Of a stretch of DNA of 5,607 nt, positions 1 through 5,555 are shown in pieces. Location: assembly GCA_937916415.1 (NCBI GenBank), contig CALGGH010000157.1, positions 1 through 5,607 of the forward strand, written 5' to 3'. How positions within the stretch are numbered: the first letter of the stretch is position 1; every line of letters begins with the position of its first letter. The stretch comes from an uncultured Lachnospiraceae bacterium (GTDB taxonomy: Bacteria; Bacillota; Clostridia; Lachnospirales; Lachnospiraceae). The position numbers and the translations under genes were made by a program. The notes under the pieces were generated by a model. It was given only the letters and a program-made list of their open reading frames with translations. It searched no databases and had not been told where the DNA came from.

Positions 1-1
1 G

Positions 2-1225
2 GCGCTGATGGTGTCGACCGCCTCCCGCGTGGGTACGGGCAACATCGTCGGAGTCTCCACCGCCATCTGCCTGGGAGGTCCCGGAGCAGTGTTCTGGATG
101 TGGGTGACGTGCATCATCGGCGCCGCTTCCGCCTTCGTGGAGAGCACCCTGGCTCAGGTTTACAAGCGCAGGGACGAGGACGGCGGATGCTACGGCGGTC
201 CCGCATACTACATCGAGCAGGCCCTGAAGGCCCCTGCCCTGTCCATGTGTTTCTGCGTCTTTTTGATCGCGACCTATGCGGTGGGATTCAACCTGCTGTG
301 CTCATACAACCTGCAGTCGGCCTTTGCCGCATATTCTTTTTATGACGCCAAGGTCACTCCCGCCATCGTCGGCGCGGTGCTGGCGGTTCTCGTAGGCTAC
401 TGTCTCCTGGGCGGCGGCAAAAAGATCGTCCGCCTGACCGAAGTGGTGGTTCCTTTCATGGGACTCTTCTACGTGCTGTTATCGCTGATAGTGATCATCG
501 CCCACGTCACCAACCTGCCTCACATGTTCGCGATGATCCTTGAGGATGCCTTTAATTTCAAGGCCATATTCGGCGGGATCTCAGGCTCGTGCATGATCTA
601 CGGCATCAAGCGCGGCCTGTATTCCAACGAGGCCGGCGTGGGTTCGGCGCCCAACGCTTCCGCCTCCGCCAACGTCACCCATCCCGTCAAGCAGGGACTG
701 GTGCAGACGGTCTCGGTATACATCGACACGATGCTGCTGTGCACGGCCACCGCACTGACGTGCCTCTCCAGCGGCGTGGAAATCTCCGTGGAAGTAAACG
801 GCACGCCCTACGTGCAGAATGCGCTCGGCACGGTTTTCGGTTCGCTCGGACCGATCTTCATCACGCTGGCGATGATACTCTTTGCATTCACCACGCTGCT
901 CGGCAACCTCTACTACGTTGACAATGCCCTGATCTACATGAACGGCAAAAAACGCCCCGGCAGTGTTTTCATGAAGGTGTTTTACGTGATCTGCGTGCTG
1001 ATAATTTTTTTCGGTGCGATCATACCGATGGACGCGGCATGGGCCGCGGCGGACATCTCAATGGGACTGATGACGATCATCAACCTGCCCTGCTGCTTCG
1101 TCATGTTCGACACGGTAGGCAGGGCGCTTGCGGATTATGAGAAACAGAAAAAAGAAGGCAGGGATCCCGTCTTTCACGCTCAGGACGCAGGACTGGATCC
1201 CGACAAGCTCAGCTTTTGGAAATAG
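2..1225 (+). CDS. Sodium:alanine/glycine symporter (AGCS family), 5' end missing
   Basis: This is an integral membrane secondary transporter that by family imports alanine or glycine with Na+. The frame is open from the first window base, and residues just before the first visible Met (Ala-Leu, positions 2-7) fit the family, so that Met (position 8) is internal and the true start lies upstream. Numbering from it, GTGNI at residues 9-13 and GGPGAVFWMW at 23-32 match the conserved AGCS N-terminal signature. SNEAGVGSAP at 206-215 and HPVKQG at 225-230 match the second conserved block, followed by the typical IDT segment (239-241). Many hydrophobic helices follow, for example about 80-100, 117-134, 144-165, 231-252, 281-305 and 322-340. 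The polar tail after about 372 (DYEKQKKEGRD) ends in FWK. About 405 of the usual 450-500 residues are present and the 3' end is intact. The substrate (Ala, Gly or another amino acid) cannot be read from the sequence. Confidence 0.93.
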   Translation, partial: ALMVSTASRVGTGNIVGVSTAICLGGPGAVFWMWVTCIIGAASAFVESTLAQVYKRRDEDGGCYGGPAYYIEQALKAPALSMCFCVFLIATYAVGFNLLCSYNLQSAFAAYSFYDAKVTPAIVGAVLAVLVGYCLLGGGKKIVRLTEVVVPFMGLFYVLLSLIVIIAHVTNLPHMFAMILEDAFNFKAIFGGISGSCMIYGIKRGLYSNEAGVGSAPNASASANVTHPVKQGLVQTVSVYIDTMLLCTATALTCLSSGVEISVEVNGTPYVQNALGTVFGSLGPIFITLAMILFAFTTLLGNLYYVDNALIYMNGKKRPGSVFMKVFYVICVLIIFFGAIIPMDAAWAAADISMGLMTIINLPCCFVMFDTVGRALADYEKQKKEGRDPVFHAQDAGLDPDKLSFWK

Positions 1226-1249
1226 GCACGGGAGACTGGGAAGCCGCCC

Positions 1250-1291
1250 CCGCCCGGCACGGCAGGCCGCAAAAAGTCTCCGCCCGGCACG
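1250..1291. repeat. 12-bp direct repeat in the symporter-EAL gap
   Basis: CCGCCCGGCACG occurs at 1250-1261 and again at 1280-1291, 30 bp apart. An inverted pair GGAGACT (1231-1237) and AGTCTCC (1275-1281) could form a hairpin around the first copy, but no T run follows the second arm, so this is not a convincing terminator. The 87-bp gap has no clear promoter, which leaves read-through from the symporter into the EAL gene possible. Confidence 0.45.
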
Positions 1292-1300
1292 AGATTATTC

Positions 1301-1307
1301 AAGGAAG
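1301..1307 (+). promoter_or_regulatory. Ribosome binding site of the EAL gene
   Basis: AAGGAAG lies 5 bases before the ATG at 1313 and supports that start codon. It is a purine-rich but not perfect Shine-Dalgarno. Confidence 0.7.
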
Positions 1308-1312
1308 ACGAC

Positions 1313-3001
1313 ATGACTGACAACGCCAACCTCAATGAATCAGAATACAGAAACATGCCCGCATCAATCTGGGAAGCGGTGATGAATCACGGTTTCGAAT
1401 TCGTATTCAGCGTGAACGTCACCACCGGACTAATGCATTTTTTCCATGCCTGCACGAGCAGGGCACTGGTCGACTACAGCAGCTTTGATCCGTTCGGGGA
1501 TTCACCGTCATACGGGGACTTCTGTGACATGCTGCTGGAGCGCACCGTGGATGAGGAACGTGAGCCTTTTCACGATCAGATGAAACTCGCATACGTCAGG
1601 CGGGAGATAGCTGACCGTGGGGACTTCGTTCGCACGGTTCACTTCCTGGCCGACGGCGAAAGGAAGTCCATGAGCATACGGCTTTTTCCCGACGAGAGCA
1701 ATCCCGGTTCGCTGACCGGCATCATGTTCGACGTATCGGCCTTTTTGGATCATGACTGGATGACCGACGAATACGCCCGCATCGGATTCGTCAGGAAGGT
1801 CCAGGACTTCCTGAAGGAAAAGCCCGAAGACAGACACGTTTCCCTGGTATACACCAACGTCAAGGGCTTCAAGGCGATCAACGACCTCTTCGGTGAGCAG
1901 AGCGGCGACATGGTCATCTTCCATACCCGCGACGTGCTTCGCGAGGTACTCGCCCCCATATTCATAGGCAGGCCGGAGGGTGACCATTTCATCCTGCTCG
2001 TGGATGACGATAGCCTGACCGATGAGAATTTCGACGTACTCGGAGCACAGACGTATTCGGAGGGTGACAGGCAGTATGATTTTTCGATACGGGCCGGCAT
2101 CTACCACGTGACCGGAAGCGACGTCCCGATCAGAAAGATGATCGACCGCGCGAGGCTGGCCGAGAAGACGCTGTCCGAAACATCCGTGCGTACGTACATG
2201 ATATATGACGACAAGGTGCGCACCAGATACATCAATCGCCAGAAATACTCCTCCGAGATGAGTTCCGCCCTGGAATCAAATGAATTCAAGGCTTACTTCC
2301 AGCCCGTCGTAAACACCGCCGATCACTCGATCGCCAGCGTCGAGGCTCTCATCAGGTGGCAGCACAAGGACATAGGCATGATCTCTCCCGGGGAGTTCAT
2401 TCCTGCTTTTGAAAGCAGCGGTCAGATCTCGGCCCTGGACAGGTTCATGATAGACAGCGTGATAGGCTTAAACACCCGCAGGAAGGGCGTCGGCAGCCCT
2501 CCGATCAAGTGCGCCGTCAATCTCTCGCGCATTGATTTCTATAACAATTCCCTCATGGATCATCTGGTTAGCGTTTATGAAAAAGACCATTCCGCGACGG
2601 ACTGGCTCAGGGTGGAGGTCACGGAGTCAGCTTATGCCGACCTCGAGAACAATGCCAGTGATTACCTGGAAAAGCTGAAATCGCTCGGAGTGAAGATACT
2701 GCTCGATGATTTCGGCAGCGGCATGTCGTCGCTCTCCACGCTCGAAAACTTCGACTTCGACATAGTGAAGCTGGACATGGGATTCATACGCAAGATCGGC
2801 ATCATAGACAAGGCCGGGATGATCATCAGGTCCACGATCGACCTGTCACACGCGCTGGGCGCCAAGGTCACTGCCGAGGGCGTGGAGACGAAGGAACAGC
2901 TGGATTTCCTGAGCGAGGCCGGCTGCGACTACATCCAGGGCTACTACTTCTACAAGCCCGTTTCGGAGGATGAACTGGAGGAAATACTGGATAGGGGATG
3001 A
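1313..3001 (+). CDS. PAS-like / degenerate GGDEF / EAL protein, probable cyclic-di-GMP phosphodiesterase
   Basis: The 562-residue protein has no signal peptide or membrane helix and should be cytosolic. Residues about 25-145 look like a PAS/PAC sensor fold (FSVNVTTGLMHF near the start, GIMFDVSAF near the end). Residues about 150-300 are a GGDEF domain, but the signature reads EGDHF (222-226) and the first metal-binding Asp of the DxD strand is Asn182 (NVKGFKAIND), so cyclase activity is unlikely; no RxxD inhibitory site is seen. Residues about 313-560 are an EAL domain with its catalytic set intact: E344 (EAL), N403, E435, D465-D466 (DDFGSG), K486, E522 (AEGVE) and Q542. By family it should hydrolyse c-di-GMP to pGpG, with the GGDEF part perhaps binding GTP as an activator. 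It starts 88 bases after the symporter stop on the same strand, and a terminator covers its stop codon. The PAS ligand is unknown. Confidence 0.93.
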   Translation: MTDNANLNESEYRNMPASIWEAVMNHGFEFVFSVNVTTGLMHFFHACTSRALVDYSSFDPFGDSPSYGDFCDMLLERTVDEEREPFHDQMKLAYVRREIADRGDFVRTVHFLADGERKSMSIRLFPDESNPGSLTGIMFDVSAFLDHDWMTDEYARIGFVRKVQDFLKEKPEDRHVSLVYTNVKGFKAINDLFGEQSGDMVIFHTRDVLREVLAPIFIGRPEGDHFILLVDDDSLTDENFDVLGAQTYSEGDRQYDFSIRAGIYHVTGSDVPIRKMIDRARLAEKTLSETSVRTYMIYDDKVRTRYINRQKYSSEMSSALESNEFKAYFQPVVNTADHSIASVEALIRWQHKDIGMISPGEFIPAFESSGQISALDRFMIDSVIGLNTRRKGVGSPPIKCAVNLSRIDFYNNSLMDHLVSVYEKDHSATDWLRVEVTESAYADLENNASDYLEKLKSLGVKILLDDFGSGMSSLSTLENFDFDIVKLDMGFIRKIGIIDKAGMIIRSTIDLSHALGAKVTAEGVETKEQLDFLSEAGCDYIQGYYFYKPVSEDELEEILDRG

Positions 3002-3171
3002 CGTGAACCGTCATCCCTTTTAAAAAAACTCAAGGATAAACCACTCAGGAAATTATACGATGAAGCCATCAAGGAAATATGTATGGATCCTCCCATTGGT
3101 GAACCGAGACCATAGTAGTCATCATGGTCGGCACTCGTGAGAATTTCTACGATTCTTCTAACATATTCCAT
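2950..3171 (-). pseudogene. Small unidentified ORF with good start signals, probably a truncated gene
   Basis: I do not recognise this 73-residue product. It starts MEYVRRIVEILTSADHDDYY and has no membrane segment. The start at 3171 is well supported: GAGG (3183-3180) in AAGGGAGAGGTG lies 8 bases upstream, and a promoter-like sequence lies just before that. Codons in the first about 45 residues are AT-rich (AGA, ATA, TTA), unlike both neighbouring large genes. From about position 3030 down, the frame passes antisense through the terminator and last codons of the EAL gene, giving a Ser-rich tail (SSISSSSSSE) that looks like accidental translation. I infer a gene start whose original 3' part was lost at a junction near 3020-3035. 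A real short gene overlapping the EAL end is the alternative. An in-frame upstream Met at 3225 lacks a ribosome site and falls in the -35 element. Confidence 0.4.
2995..3021 (+). terminator. Rho-independent terminator of the EAL gene
   Basis: A perfect 9-bp stem, GGGATGACG (2995-3003) and CGTCATCCC (3009-3017), has a 5-base loop and is followed by TTTT (3018-3021), then seven As. The first arm contains the TGA stop codon (2999-3001), so the hairpin begins inside the coding sequence. The four-base T run is short, but the stem is strong and placed as expected for the end of the transcript. Confidence 0.8.
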
Positions 3172-3196
3172 GGGCAACACCTCTCCCTTAACAGAA

Positions 3197-3225
3197 ATTA
3201 TGCCATTAAATTCGCATGAATTCAA
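3197..3225 (-). promoter_or_regulatory. Promoter for the small leftward ORF
   Basis: Read on the - strand, TTGAAT (3225-3220; 4 of 6 to consensus) is followed by a 17-base spacer and CATAAT (3202-3197; 5 of 6). A TG one base ahead of the -10 makes it an extended -10 element. The predicted transcript would start about 20 bases before the ATG at 3171, just ahead of its Shine-Dalgarno. The tandem repeats lie immediately upstream and overlap the -35. Confidence 0.5.
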
Positions 3226-3326
3226 TGGTCGTTTTGATAAATTCGAACGATTTGGCTGGATGAATTCGAGTACTTTGTTTGGATGAATTCGAATACTTTG
3301 TTTGGATGAATTCGAATGATTTGAAA
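3212..3326. repeat. 23-bp tandem repeat array, about 3 good and 2 decayed copies
   Basis: The clear units are 3258-3280, 3281-3303 and 3304-3326, each 23 bp long, with core GATGAATTCGAATACTTTG. Units 1 and 2 differ at one base; unit 3 diverges in its last ten bases. A weaker copy lies at 3235-3257 (GATAAATTCGAACGATTTG) and a further ATGAATTC at 3216-3223 is slightly out of register. Each unit contains overlapping GAATTC and TTCGAA palindromes. The array sits in an AT-rich gap between two outward-facing promoter-like sequences, so it could be a set of protein binding sites; iterons are another possibility. There are no spacers of differing sequence, so it is not a CRISPR array. Confidence 0.85.
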
Positions 3327-3348
3327 AGGCATGGGGATTTACTATAAT
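3321..3348 (+). promoter_or_regulatory. Rightward promoter-like sequence with no clear gene
   Basis: TTGAAA (3321-3326; 5 of 6 to the -35 consensus), a 16-base spacer and a perfect TATAAT (3343-3348) lie on the + strand. The -35 is the last six bases of the final repeat unit. No credible + strand gene follows, and transcription from here would run antisense into the 3' end of the ATPase gene. AT-rich DNA yields such matches by chance, so this is tentative. Confidence 0.35.
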
Positions 3349-3412
3349 ATTTTAAGCTCGGATTTGAGAATATCAGGCATTTCATAATATGACGGCTTCA
3401 GGAATCGTATTT

Positions 3413-5002
3413 CTATTCCGACGGCCGGTATTCCTCTATTATGCAACGGTGTGTCTTCGCCGGATCCTTTGAGTCATAAGTAATGCCTACAAGCAGGATA
3501 TCCTCTTCCCGCTCCTCATAAGGCAGAGCATAGCCCATTTTCCGGATCTGCGCTATTGCATTCTCCGGTGTGTCGTCCCGTTTCAGTTCAATGATGATCA
3601 GGGAGCGCCGGGCTGCCTTGCGCGGGATAAATACCATGTCCGCAAAGCCGTTTCCGCCCCCGGCCTCCTCAAGTTTTGTATAATAATCACGATAGGTATA
3701 GTATGACAGCTTGATCACACTGCACAGGTCTTCCTCGCGGTTGTAGTGCCTGGGGGAGCACTCACGGTCATGCACACCCTGTATGATCCGGGCGACCCTC
3801 TCCGCGTCCATATCCTCTGTAGCCTTGAAAAGCTCATCACTCTCCTTCACCCTGCGCATGGTCTCCGCATGGGTGATCCTGCGTATGGCGTTTTCATACT
3901 CCAGGCGGATCTCCAGATTCGGCACATGGGCTGAGCCATCCTCGTGGTCGTAGCAGAGATAGCCGAAATGGATCAGCAGGGTGATCACGTCATCCCTGGA
4001 GTACAGCTCGGACATATCATTTTTAAACAAGGTGGTATTCACCGTAATGGCCCGGCCGCCGATCAGCGCATCCGCATCCTCGCCCAGACCGTCAAAATCC
4101 ATGTTCAGATACTGGATCAGGCTGTCCGCCGCGGAAGATACCTGCCAGTAGGATTCAAACTTTCTGTATCCCGCCGCCTGCATCACGGAGTTGGAATTAT
4201 ATATCTCGCCGGCGCCCGGCAGACGGTATCCGTCATACCAGTGCTTCATGGATTCAAAATCCAGCTTTTCCCGCTCACACAGATCGCGTACCTCCTCCTC
4301 GGTAAATCCGATATATGGCGCAAACTGCTTCGGACTCAGGATCGAGTATTCCCGGAATTCCGAGATAGCCGACTGGCTGCCGTCCTTTTTGATCGGCAGG
4401 ATCCCTGTCATATAGGCTCCGGCAAATACTTTGTTCGTGATGGCGGTATTCTTAAAGAAACCCCGCAGAAACTCCAGATAATCGTGCTTCTGCTCCTCCG
4501 TGGCCTTATCATCCCGGATGGGCGCATCCCACTCGTCAATGACCGCGACGTACTGCGCACCGTCGTGATCCACGACGCTCTCCAGGGCTTTGGGAACTGA
4601 CATACCCATATTGACGTATTTCGGATACATCTCACACAATTCGCCGATCAGTTCTTTCTGCGTATACTTAAGCAGCTCATCCCGTCCGCCGCACTGCGAG
4701 CGGAAATATGTCATATCCAGATACATCACGTTATACTTATTCCGGTATTTCTCATAATCCGGATCCCGGGCAATGGTCAGGTCTGCAAAAAGCCCCGAAG
4801 AGTCGCAGCTCTTATCGTAATACGCCACCAGCATGGCGGCGGCATAGGTCTTCCCGAAGCGTCTCGGGCGGCTTACGCAGGAAAACTTATCTTTCTTTCC
4901 AAGCCTGGCGTTGATCAGCCCGATCATTCCGGACTTGTCGATATATGTGTCATTTCTGTACACTTCAAAATTTTTATTCCCCGGATTAAAGAACAGTCCC
5001 AT
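3413..5002 (-). CDS. AAA-ATPase-like protein with C-terminal PD-(D/E)XK nuclease-type domain (DUF1703)
   Basis: This complete 529-residue soluble protein has the two-part layout of the AAA-ATPase_like plus DUF1703 (PDDEXK_9) family. The N-terminal half carries the family's unusual P-loop SRPRRFGKT (44-52), a Walker B strand VAVIDEWD (152-159), and a conserved strand AYMTGILPI (196-204) in the usual sensor position. The C-terminal domain shows a PD-(D/E)XK core: Asp455 in NGFADMVF, Glu472-x-Lys474 in IIIELKR, and Gln485 in the following helix (AIAQIRKMGYA), so the nuclease centre appears complete. The family is often present in many copies per genome in gut bacteria, and its role is not established; defence or mobile-element links are suggestions only. 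The ATG at 5002 is set by AGGAGG six bases upstream. It is monocistronic, opposite in direction to the EAL gene, with no clear terminator after its TAG. It lies between tandem repeats and a duplicated tRNA-Phe end, consistent with accessory cargo. Confidence 0.92.
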   Translation of the reverse strand: MGLFFNPGNKNFEVYRNDTYIDKSGMIGLINARLGKKDKFSCVSRPRRFGKTYAAAMLVAYYDKSCDSSGLFADLTIARDPDYEKYRNKYNVMYLDMTYFRSQCGGRDELLKYTQKELIGELCEMYPKYVNMGMSVPKALESVVDHDGAQYVAVIDEWDAPIRDDKATEEQKHDYLEFLRGFFKNTAITNKVFAGAYMTGILPIKKDGSQSAISEFREYSILSPKQFAPYIGFTEEEVRDLCEREKLDFESMKHWYDGYRLPGAGEIYNSNSVMQAAGYRKFESYWQVSSAADSLIQYLNMDFDGLGEDADALIGGRAITVNTTLFKNDMSELYSRDDVITLLIHFGYLCYDHEDGSAHVPNLEIRLEYENAIRRITHAETMRRVKESDELFKATEDMDAERVARIIQGVHDRECSPRHYNREEDLCSVIKLSYYTYRDYYTKLEEAGGGNGFADMVFIPRKAARRSLIIIELKRDDTPENAIAQIRKMGYALPYEEREEDILLVGITYDSKDPAKTHRCIIEEYRPSE

Positions 5003-5008
5003 GCCATC

Positions 5009-5032
5009 CCTCCTGTCCGGCTGCCCCGGACA
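5009..5032 (-). promoter_or_regulatory. Leader hairpin abutting the AGGAGG site of the ATPase gene
   Basis: On the - strand, TGTCCGG (5032-5026), a 5-base loop and CCGGACA (5020-5014) form a perfect 7-bp hairpin. The Shine-Dalgarno AGGAGG (5014-5009) starts at the last base of the stem, and the ATG follows after six bases. The hairpin makes up most of the short predicted leader (about 38 bases) and could protect the mRNA end or affect ribosome access. Confidence 0.6.
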
Positions 5033-5046
5033 CGCCTATTTGCTGT

Positions 5047-5076
5047 AGTATAGCATAAAAAATGGCGGCCTGTGAA
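5047..5076 (-). promoter_or_regulatory. Extended -10 promoter of the ATPase gene
   Basis: On the - strand, TTCACA (5076-5071; 5 of 6 to TTGACA), an 18-base spacer and TATACT (5052-5047; 5 of 6) with an upstream TG (TGCTATACT) fit a housekeeping promoter. The predicted start is near 5040. The -35 lies in the loop of the terminator-like hairpin at 5065-5081. Confidence 0.6.
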
Positions 5077-5081
5077 GCCGC
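5057..5081 (-). terminator. Terminator-like hairpin upstream of the ATPase gene
   Basis: On the - strand, GCGGC (5081-5077), a 7-base loop and GCCGC (5069-5065) are followed by CA and six Ts (5062-5057). The stem is short but all G-C. It comes 10 bases after a possible stop codon of the decayed leftward reading frame at 5092, as expected for the end of an older upstream gene, and would insulate the ATPase promoter from upstream transcription. Confidence 0.55.
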
Positions 5082-5091
5082 AGTCCTTCTC

Positions 5092-5279
5092 TTAGTAATC
5101 GTAACATATCATTCTTTCATCAGAAGTCTGATGCGGGATCGTATGCAGATGCCCCGCGCGTGCGATTTCCGCCATCCGGCTCAATGCCATACTCGTTCTC
5201 TCTGTCAATGTCAGCGCTGTACCCATCCTCTTCCCGTATCGTCTCGCCTGCTTTCCCGTGGAATGTCAGCGTCTTTCAA
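5092..5279 (-). pseudogene. Possible decayed coding remnant, family unknown
   Basis: No intact gene is seen between 5092 and 5400, but two overlapping - strand frames read like coding sequence. One is open from 5275 to its stop at 5120 (51 codons, KTLTFHGKAGETIREEDG onward); it is rich in G-first and purine-first codons and has no start codon. The other runs from an ATG at 5226 to the TAA at 5092 (44 codons, ending DERMICYDY), with the terminator-like hairpin just after it; further upstream the same frame is interrupted by TGA. The pattern suggests a frameshifted or stop-containing remnant. I recognise no family, and either frame could be chance. An imperfect internal duplication spans 5207-5304. 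Confidence 0.3.
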
Positions 5280-5304
5280 TCTCAGCACTGACTTTCGCCT
5301 GCTT
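5207..5304. repeat. Imperfect ~55-bp tandem duplication
   Basis: Two 10-mers recur in the same order: AATGTCAGCG at 5207-5216 and 5262-5271 (55 bp apart), and TCGCCTGCTT at 5244-5253 and 5295-5304 (51 bp apart). Between them the sequence has diverged. This fits an old tandem duplication that has acquired substitutions and a small indel. Confidence 0.45.
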
Positions 5305-5409
5305 CTCAACCCTGCTTCAGGAACAGCAAGTCCCCGATACCACTTTCCTTACATAAACGGGCAAAAAAGAAAAATGAATCCCTTTATAAAATAGTTGCCG
5401 GCGATATAG

Positions 5410-5429
5410 GCCCAGAACCGGAATCGAAC
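5410..5429 (-). repeat. Displaced 20-bp copy of the tRNA-Phe 3' end (attachment-site-like)
   Basis: Read on the - strand this is GTTCGATTCCGGTTCTGGGC, identical to the tRNA-Phe gene from the last T-stem base through the T loop to the end of the acceptor stem (5576-5557). Identity stops at both flanks. Sequence upstream of it does not fold as the rest of a tRNA, so it is a fragment and not a second gene. Such copies are left at the far end of elements inserted at tRNA 3' ends by tyrosine recombinases. Confidence 0.7.
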
Positions 5430-5505
5430 TACATTCAATGCTTAAGAAAGAAAATACAATCTATGATCTGGGATACATTAATTTGAATCAGACGAATATC
5501 CAGGG

Positions 5506-5553
5506 AAATAAAAATGACTAAGAATTCCATAAGCATAGATTTCTTAGCCATTT
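5506..5553 (-). terminator. Terminator of tRNA-Phe
   Basis: On the - strand, a 13-base arm (5553-5541, AAATGGCTAAGAA) pairs with 5524-5512 (TTCTTAGTCATTT) through 12 Watson-Crick pairs and one G-U. The 16-base loop can form a small inner stem. A T-rich run (TTATTT, 5511-5506) follows. The stem begins two bases after the tRNA discriminator base. Confidence 0.75.
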
Positions 5554-5555
5554 AG

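Noticed and set aside
1964..1992. Active diguanylate cyclase site in the GGDEF domain
   Set aside because: The motif is EGDHF and the upstream metal-binding Asp is Asn182, changes expected to abolish catalysis.
1508..2107. 199-codon - strand ORF opposite the EAL gene
   Set aside because: It lies wholly inside the well-supported PAS-GGDEF-EAL gene, with no start signals or recognisable domain; it is a shadow of that gene.
3212..3326. CRISPR array
   Set aside because: The units are only 23 bp and directly adjoining, with no variable spacers and no cas genes in the window.
3342..3411. Leftward reading just past the ATPase stop (FLKPSYYEMPDILKSELKIL) that could be a frameshifted C-terminal extension
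   Set aside because: The ATPase already ends where the DUF1703 domain normally ends, and this stretch has no own start or known similarity; chance reading cannot be excluded.
3389..3472. 27-codon + strand ORF (MTASGIVFLFRRPVFLYYAT...) downstream of the rightward promoter, resembling a small hydrophobic toxin
   Set aside because: No convincing Shine-Dalgarno, and most of it is antisense to the end of the ATPase gene. Its hydrophobic character is too little evidence for a toxin call.
3944..4600. 218-codon + strand ORF opposite the ATPase gene
   Set aside because: The opposite strand carries a complete, motif-rich ATPase here. The + strand ORF has no ribosome site or family features.
5062..5394. 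110-codon + strand ORF beginning MAACEAAVLLLV
   Set aside because: It has no ribosome binding site, begins inside the terminator-like hairpin and promoter region of the leftward ATPase gene, and its composition (many Arg, Ser, Cys, Pro) looks like an antisense reading of the decayed leftward remnant.
5410..5485. Second, decayed tRNA-Phe gene
   Set aside because: Only the final 20 bases match; the sequence that would hold the anticodon and D arms has no tRNA-like stems or loop.
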